Assembly: GCF_019393635.1 (NCBI RefSeq)
Contig: NC_057864.1
Coordinates: 474,814,617-474,878,616 of the forward strand
DNA length: 64,000 bases
Source of the DNA: Dromiciops gliroides
Lineage: Eukaryota; Chordata; Mammalia; Microbiotheria; Microbiotheriidae
Direction of reading: 5' to 3'
Position 1 is the first letter of the stretch. Every line of letters begins with the position of its first letter. Both the position numbers and the translations under genes were made by a program. Of the stretch, positions 1-11,005 are shown piece after piece. The notes beneath the pieces were generated by a model. It searched no databases, was not told the DNA's origin, and was given only the letters and a program-made list of their open reading frames with translations.

Positions 1-1039
1 ACAGAAAAGGCTGGGGGGGGGGGGGTTAGTTATTGTGGAAGAAAAAGGAGAAGCCAACAAAGGGTAAGACCTTTGCTCAGGGTGGGTGGGAGGGAGACAG
101 CTGCCAACAGAGAGAAGAAAGAACCACTTGGTTTTCATTTTGTTTTTGTGTTTCTGTAAACGAGAATGAATGGCCTTTATGTTGGGGATGATCAACCGAA
201 AAGCTGTTACCCAAGATCAATCAGTCAAAATAGGGATCGAGCCGTTATCGATTGACTGCTTTGTGCCTGGCCCTGTGCTATGTGCTCCAGAGAGGAAGAA
301 AAAAGCAGCCAGGGAAAAGTCCCACCTTGCATTCCATTTTCTTTAATCTCCACCTGGAAGCTCAGAACTGAGGAAAGGGCCAATGGGGCAGCACCTGGGT
401 TCAAGATCCTAAACAGATTCTTGGAAGTTTCCAAGCTCAGCTGTGCGTCCTATGAAAGGGGCACTTTGGAAGCTGGGACATTTCAGTGCCAAGCTAGGTT
501 TGCTGCAGGCTACAGGGTCTGGTTCACAGATTCTTAAACCTCACTAAGGCAATTTCTCGACACACTGCCAAATAAACAGCTGGTTGTGCAAAGGAGGGAA
601 GAAAGTTGATTCATTCAGGCTGAAAATGGCCAAACTGAGCTTGTTATTTGATTTCAGCCTCTGAATCCAGTCAAAACTAGTTGGATTTTAAAATTGTTTG
701 ATTCTTTAGACAATCCTAAAGGAGCTTTGCTACCCAGAATCCTTTGGTATTGGTCGTCACTGGGTCAAGTCCAAACCTACCTTGGCTTTTAAATCGGCCC
801 TATACAATATGGCATCTGCTTTTTGGATCATCCTATAAAAAGTAATGTGCTTTAATAGACCTGGAGACACAAGGCCTGGTTTGAAGTTCTGGCTTTGCTA
901 TTTATTAACTGTGACCATAAATAGTGAAATGGAAGGGACCCCTCTAGTATAATCCCTTAATTTTACAGGAGAGGAAACTGAGGCTCAGAGAGGTGAAATG
1001 GTCACACAGCCTAGTCAGCATCAGTCAAAGCAAGTCAAT

Positions 1040-1461
1040 TTATTGTTTCTTGGTCATGTCTGAGTTTTTACCACCCCATTTGAGGTTTTTTTGGCGGAGA
1101 TCCTAGAATGGTTTGCCATTGCCTTCTCCAGCTCATTTGACAGAGGAGGAAACTGAAACAAACAGGGTTAAGTGACTTGCTCAGGGTCACTCAGATAGTG
1201 TCTGGGGTGGGATTTGACCACAGGAAGATGAGGTTTTCTGGTTTTTTGTTTGTTTGGTTGGTTTTTTTGTGGGGCAATGAGGGTTAAGTGACTTGCCCAG
1301 GGTCACACAGCTAGTAAGTATCAAATGTTTGAGGCCGGATTTGAACTCAGGTACTTCTGAATCCATTGCCGGTGCTTTATCCACTGCGCCACCTAGCTGC
1401 CCCCATGAGGCTTTCTGACTCGGCTCAGCGCTCTATGCACTATGGCGCCACCTAGCTGCTT
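1040..1461 (-). mobile_element. MAR1-type SINE, split by a younger SINE
   Basis: The sequence shows the long marsupial SINE in reverse: GGTTTGCCATTGCCTTCTCC, then AGGAAACTGA, then the tRNA-like end GCGCCACCTAGCTGC at 1444-1458. The middle is interrupted by a short SINE at 1241-1404. Boundaries are approximate. Confidence 0.75.
1241..1404 (-). mobile_element. Short tRNA-derived SINE nested in MAR1
   Basis: Reverse copy with T-rich tail at 1241-1270 and head ending GCTGCCCC at 1404. Direct repeats ATGAGG(T/C)TTTCTG at 1228-1240 and 1405-1417 flank it, giving a 13-bp target-site duplication and showing that it jumped into the older MAR1 copy. Confidence 0.9.
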
Positions 1462-2054
1462 CTATTAAGCACCTAATGTGGGCCAAACAGTACTAAGTGC
1501 TGGAGTCAGGATATGAACCCAGAACTTACTCCACCATACCACTGATCTTCCCAGCGAAGTACTGGTTTCCCTTTTTTTGTATTCCCATTGCTTAGCCCAA
1601 TTCCTGGCATGTAGAAGGCACTTAATAAGTGCTTATTGACTGAGTTACCCACGTGTCATGGTAACTCAGGAGGTATTAGCAAGCTCTTGATGATTCTTTT
1701 TTTTTCCCCCAAGCTCTTGATGATTATCCTTGTGGGGCACAGACCCTGGCAAGTTCTCCCTAGAAAATGAAAAAGCCTTCATTACAAAAACCTATCACCA
1801 AACAATTTCTTAGGGTTGGTCAGCCTGGGCAATTCATGAAGACTCCCTATGAAGGTACAGGAGAATTGTGATCTGCCTTGGTGGTGAATGATGCAGTCAT
1901 GAAACCTTGCAATATCAGTTATTTGTGCTTCTCCAGAAGCAAGGAATAACTGCAGTAACAAGTATTAGCAATTTGGTCCCTGGTTCAGAGTCTAAGCCTC
2001 CTGAGGACAGAAGTTGTCTGTGCCTTCCCTTGTTTGCATCGCTGAGCAGAGGGA

Positions 2055-2860
2055 TTTTTTAAAAAATTTTTAATATTGTGGGTTTTTTTCTCCCCAATTA
2101 CGTGTAAAAACAACTTTTAACATTCATTTTTTTTTAATTCTGATTTCTCCCCACTCCCTCCCCTTTCCCATCAATGAGAAGCAAAAAGTCTGCTTTATTC
2201 TGCATTCAGACTCTGTCAGTTTCTGTTTTGGAGGCGGATATTATTTTTCATCATAAGTCCTTCAGCGGGGCAGCTAGGTGGCGCAGTGGATAAAGCACTG
2301 GCCCTGGATTCAGAAGGACCTGAGTACAAATCCAGCCTCAGACACTTGACACTTGGTAGCTGTGTGACCTTGGGCAAGTCACTTAACCCTCACAGCCCCG
2401 CAAAAAAAAATAAATAAATAAACAAAAACAAAACAACAACCAAAAAAAAACCCCCAATAAGTCTTTCAGAATTGTCTTGGATTGTTGTATTGCTGAGAAT
2501 AACTCAGTCATTCACAGATGATCATTGTACAATATTGCTATTACTGTGTACACTGGTCTCCTGATTTTGTTCACTTCACTTTGCATTGGTTCTTGTAATT
2601 CTTAACAGGATTTTCTGAAAGCATCCCGCCCATCATTTCTTACAGCACAATAATATTCCATCACAATCAAATACCACAGCTTGTGCCGCCATTCTCCAAC
2701 TGATTGGCACCCCTACAATTTCCAATTCTTTGCCCTCGCAAAAAGAACCACTATAAATGTTTTGTACATATAGGTCCTTTTCCTTTTCCTTTTGTTTTTT
2801 AAATCTCTTTGGAATAGATTTGGTAGTAGTATTGCTGGACAATTTTATAGCCCTTTGGCA
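2055..2860 (-). mobile_element. L1 3' end fragment, reverse orientation
   Basis: The stretch matches the recalled marsupial L1 3' region in reverse (CCCAATTACGTGTAAAAAC near the start, ACAGCACAATAATATTCCAT near 2644, ATTCTCCAACTGATTGGCAC near 2691). It is interrupted by a SINE at 2266-2456. It is decayed, with no open reading frame. Confidence 0.7.
2266..2456 (+). mobile_element. Short tRNA-derived SINE nested in L1
   Basis: Head GGGGCAGCTAGGTGGCGCAG, body to CACTTAACCCTCACAG, then an A-rich tail with TAAA repeats. Flanked by ATAAGTC(C/T)TTCAG at 2253-2265 and 2457-2469, a 13-bp target-site duplication. The CCCTCA..CCCCGC end marks it as the subfamily with the CCCTCATTGCCCC tail. Confidence 0.9.
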
Positions 2861-4480
2861 GAAAGATACTTTACAAAGCTAGGTAAAATACTAACAAAAT
2901 TCATTTGGACGAACAGAAGATCAAGGGAAACAATGAAAAATAGATACAAATAGCCTCTCTAGATCTCAAACTATCATACAGCAGGGATCTTCAAAACCAC
3001 TTGATACTGGTTTTAAAAAACTAGAAATATTGGAGCTGACTAGACAAGGAAGAATTAGAAAAAATTCAACTCAACCCAGTGTTTTATAAACCTGCAATCA
3101 ATTAACTAGAAAAAACTCTAAGAAATGATGGGAACACTGGAAAGCAGTTTGGCAGAGATTGGATTTAGACTAGTAACCCTGCATTATATCCCCACGGTAA
3201 ACTCAAAATGCATATTGACATGAATGTCAAAGCTCATGCTATTAAAAAAAATTAGAAAGCAGATCATGGGTATTTGATAAAATTTTAACCCAGACAAGGG
3301 ATAGGGGCAATTACAAAAGATAAAATAATTTTGGTTACATTGGAATTGGAAAGCTTTCACATGAACAAAACTAATGTATATACAAGTAAAAAAAAAAATC
3401 TTTACATCACATATCTGATAAGGCTCCAATATTGAAAGTATATACATAGGGGCAGCTAGGTGGCGCAGTGGATAGAGCACCAGCCCTGGAGTCAGGAGTA
3501 CCTGGGTTCAAATCCGGCCTCAGATACTTAACACTTACTAGCTGTAGCTGTGTGACCCTGGGCAAGTCACTTAATCCCAATTGCCTCACTTAAAAAAAGA
3601 AAGAAAGTATATACATAGTAGCACAAATATGTAAGACCAAAAACAATTCTAAAAATACCTATGTATACAAATAAGCCATAAGTACCCAGAAGATATAAAC
3701 TAATTTTTCCTTAAAAAAGAATTGCAAACTATTAACTTTATAAAAATCACTCCAAATCACTAATAATAAGAGAAATCCAAATTAAACCAACCCTGAGGTT
3801 TTACTTTTCACCCAGGAAACTGGAGAAGTTAACAGAAGGGAGTTTTCTGTATCTGAAGGGCTATGGAAAGACAGGCATACTAATACATTGTTGCTGAAGT
3901 TAAGATTCGGTACAATCCTTGTGGAAAGCAATTTGGAACCTTGCAAACAAAATGACTAAAATTAGTTCATGCTTTTTGACTCAGACATTCCAGGAGGTCA
4001 TTGACAAGAAGTAATGCTCCACATAGACTGAAATATTTGCAGTAGCGTTTTTTGTAATTACAAAGAACTAGAAATGAGTTAAACAAAGTGTCACACGATT
4101 GTAATGGAATAATTCAGAGCTATAAGAAACCATGAATGTGATGAATTCAGAGAAGGCTGGAAAGACTTATGAGCTGATGCAAACTGAAGGAAGCAGAACT
4201 AAGAAAATGATACACAGGGATTATGACCATATAAAATGGAAAGAATGGCAACAAAGCAATTATAAAGCACAAACTTGTCCCCAGAGAAAAATTATGGAAA
4301 GACCCTTCTCCCAACGTCTTTACACAAGTGAGGCTCCATAGGTGTTGAACATTACATAGAACATTTCAAAAGTCTATTGGTTTTGCTAGATTTTTTTTTC
4401 TCATTTAAAAAAAATTTTTTTTAAACAAAGATGTCAGTCTGGGCAGAGAGAAGAGAAAGGACAAAATATCTATAAAAAGC
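2861..4480 (+). mobile_element. L1 ORF2 C-terminal and 3' region fragment
   Basis: Forward L1 relic: TTCATTTGGACGAACAGAAG near 2900 resembles the conserved FIW motif region of ORF2, and CACTAATAATAAGAGAAATC near 3757 and GTAATGGAATAATTCAGAGC near 4100 match the 3' region of marsupial L1. It is full of stops, so it is dead. It is split by a SINE at 3450-3602. Confidence 0.65.
3450..3602 (+). mobile_element. Short SINE nested in L1
   Basis: Full-length copy with the CCCAATTGCCTCAC tail type. Flanked by a perfect 16-bp target-site duplication GAAAGTATATACATAG at 3434-3449 and 3603-3618, which implies a fairly recent insertion. Confidence 0.92.
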
Positions 4481-5177
4481 TGCTTTGAATTTTTTAAAAA
4501 GAAGAATGTATTTCATAAAAACTTGATGGGAGGAGGAGGACATTTGGAGAAAGGAGTAATCCTTTTCAAAAAACCTTTGGTGTCAACTAGAACCCACAGT
4601 TCCCTTTGGGGAGAGAATCGCCATGAAAAAAGCCCTGATGTTTGTTAGAGTGGAATGGATGGTTGCTAAGGCACTGCAGGGTGCCGACAGCATTTATTCT
4701 TGATGTGTATTCGGAATCATTCCCTGGACCGAACGCCTCTAGCTTCACTGGGGGCAGTCACTGGACTGACCGAGCCCCCAGATGAGAAGTGGTAGAGCTG
4801 CAGCTGACATCTCCTTTCCTTGGGGCGATAGAGCCCCAAAGAGACACTGAAGGGAAACAAGGCTCCCTCCCTGGGTGATTTCCAAATCATGATGGATAGC
4901 CATGTTCTCCATCTGCAGCTCAGGAGGTGCCAGTGGTCTATACCAGGGAGAAGCGGGCCTCTGTGATTTCAGCGAACATTTCTTATTTAGTCAGAGCTTG
5001 CTCTAAAGGGTCGGCATGGCGGCTGACCCAGATGGAAATGGAAAGATGCATGAGGAGATGACATCAGCACAATGAATTGGGCACAGAATGTTATCCTTGG
5101 TGTACTTGATCAAGGGGGGGGGGAATGGGTATGGATGTCCTCCAGGGCACTGGGATACAGAGGACCCCCCCTGCTTC

Positions 5178-5179
5178 TT

Positions 5180-5218
<39 letters not shown>

Positions 5219-5220
5219 TG
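5178..5220. repeat. (CT)n(CA)n compound microsatellite
   Basis: A CT run directly followed by a CA run. The same CT-then-CA order recurs at 19733-19821. Confidence 0.9.
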
Positions 5221-5504
5221 CACATTTTCCCTCCCTCCCTCCCCTAGAACCATAATCCAGTCCTTCCTGTCTTTACTACGACTCCTTGGCTGCCATTGCC
5301 CTACCCATATTGTCATTTCTGTTAGACTATAAGCTCTGTGAAGGCAGGGGCCAGCCTGCTTTTTCTCAGTTTCCTTATCAGTCAAATGAAGGGATTGGAT
5401 CAGATGGACTCTGGCATCCTTTCATGCTCTGGAACTGTGCTCCTAGATTCTCCTAGAAGAGCATCGAAAATGGGCGAGGAGCAGAGTCATCATTTTCTTT
5501 TTCT

Positions 5505-5640
5505 TTTTTTTTTGAATAGAATTTTATTTTCCAAAATATATGTAAAAACAAAATTTTAACATCAATTTTTCAAAAAAACTTTGTGTTCCAACTTCTCCTC
5601 CCCCCCTCCATTTTCAACAGTGAGGTCATAGAATCATAGA
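5505..5640 (-). mobile_element. L1 3' end fragment
   Basis: T-rich start followed by ATTTTATTTTCCAAAATATA and TGTAAAAACAAAATTTTAAC, the reverse of the same L1 3' terminus seen at 2055. The fragment is short. Confidence 0.55.
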
Positions 5641-5873
5641 AACCCCCCCCCCACACACACACACACACACACATCAATGCCTGCTAAGTGTAGGGTTTGT
5701 AGGGAGACTGTGTGCTGTGGAGTCAGTACTTAATAAATACTTTCTGTTTACTCACCCTCAAGTCAGGAAGACCTGGGTCCAACTCCTAAGGTCTGAATCA
5801 GAAAGGGAAGTGCAAGGTACCAAATTAGCCACTGACCGTTGAGTTAGGCACCAGAGCTGGTACCAGCCGCTAT

Positions 5874-5875
<2 letters not shown>

Positions 5876-5921
<46 letters not shown>

Positions 5922-5930
5922 CACACTCAT
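5876..5930. repeat. (GT)n microsatellite
   Basis: About 21-26 GT dinucleotides, uninterrupted, likely polymorphic. Confidence 0.95.
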
Positions 5931-6558
5931 TTGGCCTTCAGTCTTCTCTGTTCCTAGCCTGTTGTCCACAGCTCGGATAGCATTTGAGAGCCAGTTTCTC
6001 AGTCCATAGGATATTCCTGGCCATCTGAAGTGTTGTTTCCAATGAGGACTGACCACCTTGTATACCTGTGCTGGCTCTGGGGAGAGTTGGGGGGCTGGGG
6101 CCAGAATACATGGTGATTGTTTATTTTAGAGCTTTCAAGAAAGTCTTACTCTGAGTATCCGTTGCCCCCCCCCCCCCTTCGGAATCATGCAGACAGCACC
6201 CAAATTAGCACTTAATAAGGTGATAATTTGCTATTGGCCCCAAAGCAATTATAAATTTCATTTGTCCACCTAATGGTTGCAAATTGGTTATGGAATAAAC
6301 AAGGAGAGTGAGATAATGGGAAGACAAAATGTCTGATGAGAAATTGACATGTTGGGGCTGGTGGTTGGGATGGTTCACAAGTAGGACCTGGAATATTCAC
6401 AAGCTGGGTTACAGTCTTCACTCAGATATGAGTGTGTGTATAACTCACTGGCTATTGGAACTGAAGGTGATGCGAATTATAATTGTTGGGGGCTGGGATT
6501 TTGCAGTGTGTTGGCCCCCGGGGCCTCCCAAGTTTTCTTTCAAGAGCTGATGACTTGA

Positions 6559-6707
6559 GGCAGCTAGGTGGCGCAGTGGATAGAACACCGGCCCTGGAGT
6601 CAGGAGGACCTGAGTTCAAATGCGGCCTCAGACACTTAACACTTACTAGCTGTGTGACCCTGGGCAAGTCACTTAACCCCAATTGCCTCACTAAAAAAAA
6701 AAAAAAA
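6559..6707 (+). mobile_element. Short tRNA-derived SINE
   Basis: Full-length copy with a 16-A tail. Flanked by AGAGC(T/C)GATGACTTGA at 6543-6558 and 6708-6723, a 16-bp target-site duplication with one mismatch. Confidence 0.92.
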
Positions 6708-6853
6708 AGAGCCGATGACTTGACCTGTCCTTGCCTCTGTTTCCTCAGCTGTAAGATGAGGGGGTCAGAGGAGATGGGCTCTGAGGTCACTGCCTGCTTT
6801 AGACCTAGAAGTCTATGGCCTAGTCTATGATCCTGTGGAGTGGGAGGACCTGT

Positions 6854-7096
6854 GTTGTTGTTTATTGTCTCAGCCATGCCTGACTCTTCAGGACACCAAT
6901 TTGGGGTTTTCTTAGCAAAGACACTGCAGTGGTTTGCCATTTCCTTCTCCAGCTCATTTGACAGATGAGGAAAGTGAGGCAAATGGGGTTAGGTGACTTG
7001 CCCAAGGTCACACAGTAAGAGTCTGAGACCAGATTTGAACTGGGGAAGATGAGTCTTCCTGACTCCAGGCCCAGCTCTCTATCTGCCCAGGTGCCA
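6854..7096 (-). mobile_element. MAR1-type SINE
   Basis: Reverse copy: TTGGGGTTTTCTTAGCAAAG, GGTTTGCCATTTCCTTCTCC, AAGTCACC-type core, then GAAGATGAGTCTTCCTGACT and a decayed tRNA head. The structure equals the copies at 1040 and 62450. Confidence 0.75.
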
Positions 7097-7563
7097 ATTT
7101 CTCCTCTCTCAGGCTCTGTTTCCCTCTTCTAAAACGAAGAACTATGACCTCTGAAGTCTCCCCCAGCTCAGGAGCTAACATCCTATGTTCCTTCACCTTC
7201 TGGACTCGGTTTCCTCATCTGTAAAATGATGGAGTCCAACAAGGAGGCCCCGAGGTCCCCTCCTGCTCTAGTGACTGTTGCTCCCTCCCCCCACAACCCA
7301 TTCTGAGCCCCGGGAGCTGATGCCACCAAGCCGCTGGTGTACACTCACCCAGAATTTTTGTTCATTTCTCATCTCCTGTCCTTTCTCTTGCCCACTGGGG
7401 GTTTCCTCCCTCAAGGCTTCCCAGTGATGGATGGATTTTTACTAAGACTCAGGGTTGCACAGGAGAGAAGGGCAAGACCTGATAAATGGCTTCAGCTACT
7501 CCTGCCAGGCTCCATCCACAAGCAGGCCCTTGACCTGCCCTCCCAAGTGATGGCCTTCAGACG

Positions 7564-7585
7564 GGGGGGGGGGGGGGGGGGGGGC
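7564..7585 (+). repeat. Poly-G run (about 20 G)
   Basis: Homopolymer of G in an intron, broken by a single C near its end. It can form a G-quadruplex and is prone to sequencing error. Confidence 0.85.
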
Positions 7586-7915
7586 GGAGGGACTGGCTCA
7601 GATTGCTCCCATAGGACCTGAGCAGAAGGGAGAGTGACAAGGCCAAGGCATCCTCCTGCTGCTTAGAGAGGGGCCGCTGGTGGCCCAGGGACAGGGCCAG
7701 GATTTAGGGCCCGCTCCCACTCGTCCTAACTTGTGCATCAGCTATGGGCATCTCGCTCTCTCTGAGTTTCACTTTCTCAGTCTCTAAAATGAGGCCGATG
7801 TTTTCATTTTGTGTCCCCTACAGAACCAAGGCTTTGTGGAGCTTTTTGTTTTGTTTTCAGTTGGTGTGGGGAGTTCCCGGAGAGGAACTTGTCAGTCAGC
7901 AGTTGGCAAGCATTG

Positions 7916-8220
7916 AAGTGCTGACCAGGTGGCGTAGTGGTTAGAGCGCTGACCCTGGCATCAGATCTGAGGAAGAGAATCTTGTCAGGTAGCAAGTCCT
8001 GGGTTCGAATCCTGCCTCTTGTCCGCCAAATGCTGGGGTTGACTTCATGTCCTTGAGCCTTAATTTTTTACTCTGCAAAATGGGAATGATAACAACATCC
8101 ATCTCACAAGGCTATCGTGTTAATCATTTAAAATAATGGATGGAAAGTATAGAAAGCCTTAAAGGACTTTATTGCATGAACAATATCATTGTTGTTGCTG
8201 TTGTTACTTAACCTTGGTCT
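7916..8220 (+). mobile_element. THER1/MIR-type SINE
   Basis: tRNA-like head with A box TGGCGTAGTGG and B box GGTTCGAATCC, a core, and the 3' part AAAATGGGAATGATAACAAC typical of MIR/THER1. Not a functional tRNA: the anticodon arm is disrupted by extra sequence between the boxes. Confidence 0.65.
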
Positions 8221-8437
8221 TGCTGAAGACATTCAAGCTCATTTTTTTGTTTTTCTTACTTGACCCGAAACTCTCAAGTGCAGCTCCTCAGGAGTAGGAA
8301 CGTGGAGAAGGTAGCGGGTAAGACCTTCCCTTCCTGACTGTTTGGGGGTAACCAAGCACAAGGTTGGTCTGGGTCCCCTAGACTAAGAATAAGTCTAACA
8401 ATAAAACCCAGTATCTGATTTAAATTTTACTGAATCT

Positions 8438-8540
8438 TCCCTTCTTCCCTCCCTCCTTCCTTCCTCCTTTCTTTCTTTCCATCCTTTCTCCCTCCCTCCT
8501 TTCTTCCGTCTCTTCGTTCCTTCCTTCTCTCTTTCCCTTT
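8438..8540. repeat. Polypyrimidine (CTTCC)n-like tract
   Basis: About 100 bp almost wholly C and T on the + strand. It makes long spurious open frames on the - strand. Confidence 0.85.
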
Positions 8541-9489
8541 TTGCAGAGATTGGGGAAGAGGTCTATAAGTTTCATTAGATACTGCCAAAGGATTAAAAAT
8601 CCCTGGGGTAGGTGGGTAGGTGTACATGTGGTGATATATGTGTACATATATGTACTGTGTATATACATACACCTATACCTACATACCTATACATTACCAT
8701 TTCTGATTTTTTTTTCTTTGTTGCAAGGAGTAGATCTCTGAGGAGAGCAAAGGGATAGATATGGAAATGAAACCTTTTGAACAGTGTTAGGCAGAAGGGA
8801 AGGGGCCCAATAATTTGCCAGAGTCTTGTTCCACAGGCTTGTTTTGGCAGTGCCCACAGAAGCATGAACTAGCCCCAAACATAGGCTGGGGCACCATCCG
8901 CCCTCACCCAAGATGGGTGGTCAGGGGAAGTGGAGACGGCAGCCCAGCCCCTTCTTGGCTTTCTCTCCTCTATGATGTGCTCAAGTGGCATCATCTCTGG
9001 CTATTTAGGGCAGGGATGGCATCTGGTCAGGGGCTGAAATCTCATTTCATCTCACAAAAACTGAAGGAACTGAGGACTTATGAGGAGAACGCAGCGAACA
9101 CGTGTGCATGCACACATATAGGCCTAAGGGTTAGCTTGGAGATGGCATTTTAACTGTGTCAAGCGGTTAACGCGCTGGAAGTTGGCCAAGTATCAATCCA
9201 GGGAAATTAGGCCTAACTCCCTTCAAGGCCTAGCACCAATGCCAGCTCCTCCTAGATGTCTTAACTGATTCCCCAGATTGCTGGCATTTCTCCTCCCTTT
9301 CCCCCTCTGTTGCTTTTCACTGTTTAAAACTGTTTTGCATGATTTCACATGTATAATTGATACCACATTTCTTACCTTCTTGAGGGTCAGGAGTGAGTGA
9401 AAGAAAGAATTCAGAACTCGTTTTTTAATGAATGTTAAAAATAAAGTTTTGCAGAATCATTTCCTATGTATTATACATGTGTACATATT

Positions 9490-9620
9490 TGAGAACATCC
9501 TAGTCCAGTCACATCACCCCTCAGAAAGCCTATGGACTCCTTCTCAGAGTTAGGTTTTTAATGCACAAAACAAAATGCCCAGGATTACAAAGGAACACAG
9601 TTACATTCATTGGAACCCAG
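9490..9620 (+). mobile_element. Old mammal-wide repeat, unnamed copy 1
   Basis: Contains AAAGCCTATGGACTCCTTCT and AGGATTACAAAGGAACACAG. The same family appears at 19625 (reverse), 21375 (reverse) and 45862. I recognise the sequence type as an ancient interspersed repeat but cannot recall its name. Confidence 0.5.
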
Positions 9621-10630
9621 TCATCCAGATATTCTTTCACAAATCCCAGGTCTAGAGCCACTGCTGTATAGAATGCAAGTTACTAGAGGACCAGGGGCAA
9701 TCCTCTGTGCTTGGCATACAGTAGGTAGTTAATAAGTGCTTGTTTGATTGCCGGCAGAGAAATTTAGGTTTGTTATCTTGAATGCAGGAATGAGAGTTGG
9801 GAGGTCATTTGATCCGATCCTCTGGTTTTTTCCTGAAAGGGAAACTGAGATCCACCAGAGAGGAGTGACCAGTGGCCTTCTGTTCAGATCTGGGTTTCCC
9901 TTAGACACTGTGAGCTCTCTGGCAGGTTAAGGGATTCAGTCTTGGGTGGGGAGTCTTTGGGCAGGGGCTTATCCACACCAGAGATAATCAGATACTTCTT
10001 CACCTTGTAATTATGGGCAATATTAATGCAAGCCATTGCTCTAGGGGCTGGTTCTGTGATTTCTCTAGAATTTGTAGGCTTGGTTAAAGACATTCCCTCT
10101 AGCAATGCATGTTGGCACCTTCTCTTCTCTGTAACTGTCTGATAGTCTTAGAGGCTTGTCTAGTGTTCAGGTGGAATGACTCGGCCAGGCTGTGTCCAAA
10201 CCCATCTCTTCCTAGTCCACCCACTATGCCACACTGCCTCTCCATTGTTATTATTGATTTTATATTAACCAGGACCAATGAGCAGAATTTAGAGCGAAGT
10301 AGGTTTCAGCTAAACCGAAGGAAAAACTTGCTAATATTTACAGAGGTCTAAAAAATGTCTTGGGCTTCCTTAAAAGGTACTGAGTTTACCATCACAGGAG
10401 GTATTCAAGCAGAGGCTGGATGACCCCTTATTAAGTACGAAGGCATTCTTGCCTCCATACAGGCCCAACCAGATGGCTTCTGAAATCTTTTAACTCTGTG
10501 ATTCAGCAAGAGTTGGGCACAATAAGAAATAAGTCTGTTTGTACACTTGACAGTGTTGTTATAGAAAGGTGGGTGGTTGTAATGTCTATATGAGTGCCCT
10601 TGCTGTTTGGTGCTTCTCACTTGTGCATTC

Positions 10631-10782
10631 TTTTTTTTTTTTTTTTTGTGAGGCAATTGGGGTTAAGTGACTTGCCCAGGGTCACACAGCTAGTAAGTGT
10701 TAAGTGTCTGAGGCCGGATTTGAACTCAGGTCCTCCTGACTCCAGGGCCGGTGCTCTATCCACTGCGCCATCTAGCTGCCCC
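10631..10782 (-). mobile_element. Short tRNA-derived SINE
   Basis: Reverse copy, T tail first. Flanked by the perfect 14-bp duplication TCACTTGTGCATTC at 10617-10630 and 10783-10796. It ends about 150 bp upstream of CASTOR2 exon 2. Confidence 0.92.
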
Positions 10783-10934
10783 TCACTTGTGCATTCATGC
10801 ATCTTTTAATGTTTCTTTATACTCATCCTGCATGTCTGAGTGGACGCTTCTGAGGAGGAAGGATGGCACCCCAGGGAGGGAGCTGCAAACATGCCTGTGT
10901 CTAACCTGTAGACTATCCTTTTCTTCTGTGCCAG

Positions 10935-11005
10935 GTGCAAGTTCTTCAGCCTGACCGAAACACCGGAGGATTACACCATCATTGTGGACGAAGAGGGCTT
11001 CCTGG
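10935..11005 (+). CDS. CASTOR2: CASTOR2 exon 2
   Basis: The acceptor TGCCAG precedes GTGCAAG and the donor is GTAAGT. The first base completes an Arg codon from exon 1 (residue 38); the exon then reads CKFFSLTETPEDYTIIVDEEGFL and ends one base into a Glu codon. This is the N-terminal part of the first ACT region (residues about 38-62). The downstream intron is 16.8 kb. Confidence 0.95.

Larger units (their letters stand above)
1..10934 (+). other. CASTOR2: CASTOR2 intron 1, 3' part
   Basis: I could not recognise exon 1 (expected to begin MELHILEHRL) anywhere here, so this is read as intron. It holds MAR1 and short SINEs, two opposed L1 fragments, MIR/THER1 and L2 relics, a polypyrimidine tract near 8438-8540 and homopolymer runs of G. 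Bases 1-950 show no repeat or gene that I recognise. Confidence 0.7.

Noticed and set aside
2055..4480. Opposed L1 halves looking like a single 5'-inverted (twin-primed) insertion
   Set aside because: Both pieces cover the same part of the element (the ATGGAATA..CTATAAGAAA region), so they must be separate insertions.
7926..8020. tRNA-like A and B boxes (TGGCGTAGTGG and GGTTCGAATCC)
   Set aside because: The spacing and middle do not form a cloverleaf, and a MIR/THER1 core and 3' part follow; it is a SINE head.
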